From Paenibacillus paeoniae (GTDB lineage: Bacteria > Bacillota > Bacilli > Paenibacillales > Paenibacillaceae), in NCBI RefSeq assembly GCF_003388735.1, contig NZ_QUBQ01000003.1, positions 248,001 to 312,000 on the forward strand: a stretch of 64,000 nt of DNA, given 5' to 3'. Of this stretch, positions 59,321-64,000 are shown in pieces. The notes beneath the pieces are model-generated. The model was given only the letters and a program-made list of their open reading frames with translations. It ran no database searches and was not told where the DNA came from. The number at the start of each line of letters is the position of its first letter. Positions within the stretch are counted from its first letter, which is position 1. The translations under genes were made by a program, and so were the position numbers.

Positions 59321-60196
59321 TTATTTCTTGTCGCAGCCAATGATGAAGTCCGCTCGAAGCTCAGCGCCCGGCTCGACGTAAAGCAATTCTTCACGGCGGT
59401 TCATCTCGAATGGCATTCCCATCCAAGGCTCAACGCATACGAATGGACGCTCCTTCACCGACCAGATCACGACATACTTGAACAGATCATCGTAACGAAG
59501 ACGAACGGTCACACCTTCACGAACCGGGAAGGAGATACTGCTTTCTTTTGCGCCAAATAGACAAATAGAATCGATAAACTCATCCATATTAGCGCGTCCG
59601 GTATAAGCCGCCTCTTCTTTTGTGGTCAAGTCAATATAGCGCGGCGCATCGGTCTCGTAAGGTATGTCCTTGCCGCCTTCGATGGCAAAGTAAGGATGGA
59701 AGCCGGCATAGAAAGGCATTGAATCAGCCTCACCGATGTTGCGATATTGCTGATGGGTATGCAGCTCGCCATTCACTAGTGCGTAGGTGAAGATCAGTTC
59801 AAAGTGAAAGGGGTAAGAGGAGAGAGTAGCCTCGTTCGCATGCAAGCGAAGGGTGATGGAGGCTTCGCCCTCTGTCGAAGTGCTCACGACTTCCCACGGC
59901 AAAATGCGAGCAACGCCATGCTGCCCCATGTTGTACGTCTTACCGTTCCATTCGTAGGCAGAATCATGAACGGGGCCGCAGATCGGGAAGAGGATAGGAT
60001 TGCCGCCGCGGATATTGGAGGCAGGATTCTCGAATGTTGCTTTATCCAAATAGAAGAGCTCCTCGCCGTTCAATTGGCAGCCGATCACGATGCCGCCGCG
60101 TTCCGGGCATACGAGAACGCGAGAAGACGTGGCATTCTCCTTCAACTCATAGATCGTATACGTGTCTTGATATTGGCTTACTTCAAATGTACTCAC
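59321..60196 (-). CDS. aldose 1-epimerase family protein
   Basis: This 291-residue beta-sandwich epimerase interconverts sugar anomers. Recognisable parts are GGNPILFPICGPVHD, GQHGVARILPWEVV with the likely catalytic His, FYAGFHPYFAI with the second His, and the C-terminal VCVEPWMGMP with the catalytic Glu. The pattern resembles YeaD-like hexose-phosphate mutarotases as well as GalM, so the substrate may be phosphorylated. It begins at GTG 60196 behind GGAGGT. It appears monocistronic. Confidence 0.88.
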   Translation of the reverse strand: MSTFEVSQYQDTYTIYELKENATSSRVLVCPERGGIVIGCQLNGEELFYLDKATFENPASNIRGGNPILFPICGPVHDSAYEWNGKTYNMGQHGVARILPWEVVSTSTEGEASITLRLHANEATLSSYPFHFELIFTYALVNGELHTHQQYRNIGEADSMPFYAGFHPYFAIEGGKDIPYETDAPRYIDLTTKEEAAYTGRANMDEFIDSICLFGAKESSISFPVREGVTVRLRYDDLFKYVVIWSVKERPFVCVEPWMGMPFEMNRREELLYVEPGAELRADFIIGCDKK

Positions 60197-60260
60197 GCTG
60201 CTACCTCCAAAGTGAAATCATAATTTCTACTTATTGTGCCTTAATTCGGTCCATGAGTAA

Positions 60261-60306
60261 AGGGTCCGGTACAAGGCAGCTTGTATAGCCGCTTTGTGCC
60301 GGACCC
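60261..60306 (-). terminator. terminator of the PrsA-like gene
   Basis: On the minus strand GGGTCCGG-ACAA pairs with TTGT-CCGGACCC around a smaller internal stem, followed by TTTA. Confidence 0.75.
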
Positions 60307-60362
60307 TGGTATAACGGGATATTCATTGAAGAGAAATGCTTTATCGGCTGCGCTTGAATGAA

Positions 60363-61511
60363 TTATTTTGCAGCAGCGTTGTCTGCTGGCGCGGAAGCTT
60401 CAGGCGCGAGCTTGTTGGTAATGGTCGCTTTTTCACGGATTTCGCTAATCCATGGACCGGATAACGTAAGCACCTCAGCGGCAACCAGTTTTTGACGAAT
60501 CAGATGTTTGTGCTCATCGAAATTCGCCTTTGCGGGTGCACGGGTATCGGTTTTCTTGATGATATGGAAACCAAACTGGGTTTGCACCACATCACTAATT
60601 GCTCCTACCTCCATTTCAAATGCAACTTTGGAGAAAGGCTCAACCATTCCTTCTTTGGAGAAGAATCCGAGATCTCCGCCTTGTGGCGCGGCTCCATCGC
60701 CTGATTTGGCTTTGGCTGTCTCGGCAAAGTCGGCGCCGCCTTTGAGCTCGGCAAGAATCGCCTCCGCTTCTTCCTTCGTCTCTACGATGATATGGGAAGC
60801 GCGGACCTGATCGTCATGCTCGCCGAACCTGGCTAGATTCTCATCGAAATAAGCCTTTACGTCTTCGTCCGTTACCGATGTTTTTGGCTCAAGCACTTTG
60901 CGAATCAACGCGCTCATGTGTCTGTCTTCGCGCAGTTCTTCTATTGTCAGGTTATTTTTCTCTAGTACATTATTGAATTCCTCTTCCGAAGGGAAGTCCA
61001 GCTTGATGATATCGATCTCGTCTGTCAAATCCTGATCTGTAAATTTAATACTGGCAGCGTCAGCTTGCTGTTGCACCAGCTTCTCCAGAATGAGATTGTC
61101 GAGAGCGGGTTCGCCGCTTACTTTTATAAGCAGATCATAGAGCTCTTGCTTCTTAATGTTAGCGCCGTTAACCGTGGCGACGGTTTCGCTGCCTTCGCCT
61201 CCTCCGAATGGAGGTTTAATCAAGACAACGATAAGAGCGATTGCGAGTACGGCGGATAGTACGATCCAACCTGTCGCGCCTTTCTTAGCAGGAGCAGGAC
61301 TCTCCTGGCTCGGCGTTACGACTGCTGCAGCGGATGCAGAAGCGTCTATCGGAGTTCCGTTCTCGGAGTCGCTCGCTACTTCAGGCTTGTCCGTTTCGAC
61401 AACGTTCTCTTGTGTTTCGCCGTTCGTTTCGTTCTCTTGAGCTTTGTTTTCTTCTTTCGCAGTTTCGTTGTCTGTAGGTATATCGTTGGACTGCGATTCC
61501 TTGTTATTCAT
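60363..61511 (-). CDS. PrsA-like parvulin foldase with a membrane anchor
   Basis: This 382-residue extracytoplasmic foldase has a cytoplasmic N-terminus of about 80 residues that is acidic and disordered (Glu/Asn/Thr-rich). One membrane helix follows (WIVLSAVLAIALIVVLI), then a SurA/PrsA-like N-domain (ATVNGANIKKQELYDLLIK). A complete parvulin domain has ASHIIVETKEEAEAILAEL, GGDLGFFSKEGMV and FGFHIIKKTD. Unlike PrsA it has no lipobox, so it is anchored by the helix. ATG 61511 follows AAGGGAG. It probably helps fold secreted proteins. Confidence 0.9.
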   Translation of the reverse strand: MNNKESQSNDIPTDNETAKEENKAQENETNGETQENVVETDKPEVASDSENGTPIDASASAAAVVTPSQESPAPAKKGATGWIVLSAVLAIALIVVLIKPPFGGGEGSETVATVNGANIKKQELYDLLIKVSGEPALDNLILEKLVQQQADAASIKFTDQDLTDEIDIIKLDFPSEEEFNNVLEKNNLTIEELREDRHMSALIRKVLEPKTSVTDEDVKAYFDENLARFGEHDDQVRASHIIVETKEEAEAILAELKGGADFAETAKAKSGDGAAPQGGDLGFFSKEGMVEPFSKVAFEMEVGAISDVVQTQFGFHIIKKTDTRAPAKANFDEHKHLIRQKLVAAEVLTLSGPWISEIREKATITNKLAPEASAPADNAAAK

Positions 61512-61677
61512 TCCATAAACTCCCTTCAAAATGCAATTCTTCACCTACTATATCAAAACATGAACAAAAAAACCTTAATCTAAAATAAAAAAGCTTGCAT
61601 TGCTTGTCGAATCGTATTAATTGTATAGGTAGACGAAAAAAAAGAACGTATAACAAGCTTTGACACGGAGGGATATA

Positions 61678-63693
61678 TTGATCAGATTACTGGGGAGCTA
61701 CGATAGCTGGATCGTGTTGCTGTCGCTTGTTATCGCGTTGTTCACTTCTTATTCCGCACTCAATCTTTCCTATAAAATATCGCACTCGAACGGCAAGTCC
61801 AAGCTGGGGTGGCTTATCATCTCCGGATTTGTCATGGGCTGCGGAATATGGACGATGCATTTTGTCGGGATGATGGCCTTCCATCTAGGTGTTGAAGTGA
61901 CTTATGACGCTTGGACGACCGTGATTTCTATATTGGCCAGTATTATGGCTTCGCTGCTTGCTTTTTACGTGACAATGGCGAAGCAGGTCACTAAGATGAA
62001 GCTGCTCATTGGCAGCCTGTTTATGGGATCGGGCATTGTTACGATGCATTATACTGGGATGGCCTCTATGGAATCCTCGCTGCTGCGAATTACTTATAAT
62101 GAAACGTTATGGGTGGTCTCTGCAGTTATTGCAGTTATTGCTTCCTATGCTGCGCTGTATCTGCTTACCCGCTTCCGCAGCGAGAGCAAGGCGCACTGGT
62201 TCAAGCTTGCTGCTGCCTTGCTGATGGGACTAGCAGTGACGGGAATGCATTACACCGGCATGGAAGCAGCTATGTTCTGGTGCTCCACACCTGAAGCGCT
62301 TGATCTATTGAGAGAAAAAAGCATGGACTTGTCGCTGATCATTGCGGTATCAAGCGTTATGATTCTAGTTGTCCTCGTCACATGGACAGCTCTGTATTGG
62401 GAGAGGCTTGTCCTGCGGCGGATGGCCTACAGTGATCCGCTCACGGGATTGCCTAACCGCCATGCGATGAATCACGAATTCGACGAGACGCTACGAGGCG
62501 ATCAGGAGTATTCGGTTCTGTTTATCGATCTGGATCAATTCAAGCTTATTAATGATACGCTAGGCCACGATGTAGGCGACCTCCTTGTGAAGGAGGTCGG
62601 CAACCGGATCAGCCAGTTTGTTAACAAGAAAAGACGTATCTTCAGGCTGGGCGGGGATGAGTTTCTACTGCTGACTACGGACTTGCAGCAGCTTTCGGCG
62701 GAGTCGCTGGCTGAGCAGATTCTGGAGGAATTAAGACGCCCGTTTTGGCTGGAGGGCAATGAGCTGTATGTCACAAGCAGCATTGGCATCAGCTATGCGC
62801 CTCAGCATGGGCAGAGCCGGACGGAGCTGCTTAAGGCGGCAGATACGGCCATGTATTATGCCAAGAGCCAGGGGAAGAACCAGTATTGCGCATACAATGA
62901 GGAATTGGACCGTAAGCTGGCCAGACGGATGGAGATTGAAAAGGGACTTCGCACGGCGCTTATGCTTGGTCAACTGTCTACCTTTTATCAGCCGAAGTGG
63001 AATGCCGTAACGAATAAGCCTATCGGCTTTGAAGCGCTGCTGCGGTGGAAGCATCCCCAGCTCGGTGCGATTGCCCCCGATGAATTCATCCCGATTGCCG
63101 AGGAGACGGGACTAATTGTTCCGATAACGAGATGGGTACTGGATCAGGCCTGCAAGGACTGCAAAGCCTGGAATGTCAAAGGCAGCAGCCGGTTAGGTGT
63201 CTCTGTCAATTTGTCAGCAAATGTATTCGAAAGCCGCAACCTTCAGGATATGGTCAATGATGCGCTGCTTCGTTCCGGATTGCGTCCGGAGCTGCTTGAG
63301 CTGGAAATTACGGAATCGACTGTCATGTATCACGCCGCTGAAGCGACTGAGCAGCTCATACCGCTTCAAGAGGCCGGTGTGCGCGTTTCTATGGACAACT
63401 TCGGATCCGGTTATTCCTTCCTCGGATCGATTGATCGCATCCCGTTCCAGACTTTGAAAATCGACAAGCTGTATATGCAAGATTACGAATCACCTTCCAA
63501 AAGAGCAATTGTCAATACGATCATTACGCTTGCCCAGCAGCTCAATATTGAGCTTGTGGCCGAAGGCGTGGAGAATGAGCGTCAGCTCCAGTTCCTGCGC
63601 CAGGCTGGATGTTCCATTATGCAAGGCTATTATTTCAAGAAGCCAATGCCCCGCGAGGAAGTGGACGCTTGGCTGGATGGATTAAGCGCTTAA
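61678..63693 (+). CDS. MHYT-GGDEF-EAL cyclic di-GMP protein
   Basis: This 671-residue membrane protein may make or break cyclic di-GMP. The N-terminal seven-helix sensor has three MHYT-type motifs (WTMHFVGM, TMHYTGM, GMHYTGM), thought to bind metal and sense gases. The GGDEF domain has an intact RLGGDEF. The EAL domain has GFEALLRW, VNLSAN, ELEITES, KIDKLYMQ and AEGVE. The loop usually DDFGTG reads DNFGSG, so one metal-ligand Asp is Asn; phosphodiesterase activity is uncertain. TTG 61678 follows CGGAGGG. The next gene starts 31 bases later and may be co-transcribed. Confidence 0.92.
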   Translation: MIRLLGSYDSWIVLLSLVIALFTSYSALNLSYKISHSNGKSKLGWLIISGFVMGCGIWTMHFVGMMAFHLGVEVTYDAWTTVISILASIMASLLAFYVTMAKQVTKMKLLIGSLFMGSGIVTMHYTGMASMESSLLRITYNETLWVVSAVIAVIASYAALYLLTRFRSESKAHWFKLAAALLMGLAVTGMHYTGMEAAMFWCSTPEALDLLREKSMDLSLIIAVSSVMILVVLVTWTALYWERLVLRRMAYSDPLTGLPNRHAMNHEFDETLRGDQEYSVLFIDLDQFKLINDTLGHDVGDLLVKEVGNRISQFVNKKRRIFRLGGDEFLLLTTDLQQLSAESLAEQILEELRRPFWLEGNELYVTSSIGISYAPQHGQSRTELLKAADTAMYYAKSQGKNQYCAYNEELDRKLARRMEIEKGLRTALMLGQLSTFYQPKWNAVTNKPIGFEALLRWKHPQLGAIAPDEFIPIAEETGLIVPITRWVLDQACKDCKAWNVKGSSRLGVSVNLSANVFESRNLQDMVNDALLRSGLRPELLELEITESTVMYHAAEATEQLIPLQEAGVRVSMDNFGSGYSFLGSIDRIPFQTLKIDKLYMQDYESPSKRAIVNTIITLAQQLNIELVAEGVENERQLQFLRQAGCSIMQGYYFKKPMPREEVDAWLDGLSA

Positions 63694-63724
63694 GCTATTG
63701 ACAATGGTTGGAGGAGGATAGCTT

Positions 63725-64000
63725 TTGAGAAGAGACACTCGCATATTAGCCAGGCTTGCCGTGTTCACGCTGCTGCCGCTCGTCGGTTATTTTCTATATC
63801 AGCTGTCACCGTTTGATAAGAATATTTATACCCCTTTCGGTCACTTCTATATTGTCAGCCTGGTCTCTGTACTAGCGCTGGCAGTTGCGACGGCTATTGG
63901 AATTGTAGCGATCCGTATCCGGAATATAAAGGTTAGCTTCCTGTCCTTATCCTATGTATCCTTGGCAGCTATGTTTATCCTTCATGGCTTGTCTACACCC
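63725..64000 (+). CDS. membrane protein, N-terminal part (cut by window end)
   Basis: From TTG 63725, seven bases after GGAGGAGG, the frame stays open to the window end (92 codons). It begins with a basic stretch and three hydrophobic segments (LAVFTLLPLVGYFLYQL, FYIVSLVSVLALAVATAIGIVA, FLSLSYVSLAAMFILHGLS, in parts). This looks like the start of a multi-helix membrane sensor. Its position behind the cyclic di-GMP gene suggests a signalling protein, but no output domain is visible. Confidence 0.7.
   Translation, partial: MRRDTRILARLAVFTLLPLVGYFLYQLSPFDKNIYTPFGHFYIVSLVSVLALAVATAIGIVAIRIRNIKVSFLSLSYVSLAAMFILHGLSTP

Overview
The window looks like a chromosomal segment of a Paenibacillus-type Bacillota. 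The support is AGGAGG-type ribosome binding sites with many TTG and GTG starts, sigma-A promoters, a YesM/YesN two-component pair, an S-layer-homology protein, a bacilliredoxin, PrsA and cyclophilin foldases, a GH87 alpha-1,3-glucanase and a YheC/YheD ATP-grasp protein. No phage, IS element, tRNA, rRNA or CRISPR array was seen. Everything is inferred by reading the sequence; no database search was run.

Layout. 0-5.4 kb: an orphan KinB-like sensor kinase, then a sugar ABC operon (lipoprotein, double ATPase, permease). 5.5-7.2 kb: hflX on the minus strand behind a leader of about 375 nt that holds a mini-ORF, competing helices and an intrinsic terminator. 7.2-9.1 kb: divergent hxlR/doxX and two small unknown genes. 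9.2-18 kb: secreted and surface functions (GH87 glucanase with a mini-ORF in its leader, an exported coiled-coil protein, a Cof phosphatase, spore transglutaminase Tgl, DUF4395, an AA10 LPMO behind duplicated UTR hairpins). 18-26 kb: a minus-strand NanA/DapA-like lyase and ABC transporter, with a divergent YesMN two-component system. 26-28.5 kb: cyclophilin lipoprotein, TVP38 membrane protein, and a methyltransferase broken by a 5-bp duplication. 28.5-29.5 kb: repeats, including twelve 51-bp tandem units. 29.6-36.6 kb: ohrR, a three-gene 2,3-diaminopropionate cluster, a YheCD ATP-grasp, an SLH protein and a bacilliredoxin. 36.8-41.2 kb: tetR and yhgE with matching operators, then a promoter with a perfect Fur box before an esterase. 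41.4-45.3 kb: potABCD. 45.5-49.1 kb: yhbD with two bactofilins and an MFS exporter. 49.4-52 kb: HAD phosphatase, mtlD and an IF-3 paralogue. 52.3-57.4 kb: FdhF/YdeP oxidoreductase with fdhD, then an ABC exporter behind a promoter and Fur-like box. 57.5-64 kb: punA/deoC divergent pair, an epimerase, a PrsA-like foldase, an MHYT-GGDEF-EAL protein and a gene cut by the window end.

How genes work together. The GH87 enzyme and the chitin-type LPMO fit attack on fungal cell walls. The lyase, ABC transporter and YesMN pair look like one sensed uptake and catabolic unit for a sugar or sugar acid. PunA and DeoC cover nucleoside salvage. HAD plus MtlD could make mannitol from fructose-6-phosphate. Iron appears three times: SbnA/SbnB chemistry, a Fur box before the esterase and a Fur-like box before the ABC exporter.

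The strongest candidates for something undescribed are the hflX leader, where a 10-nt repeat links a hairpin just after a mini-ORF to the terminator, and the compact adenylate-forming-ligase/SbnA/SbnB operon, which has no siderophore synthetase beside it.
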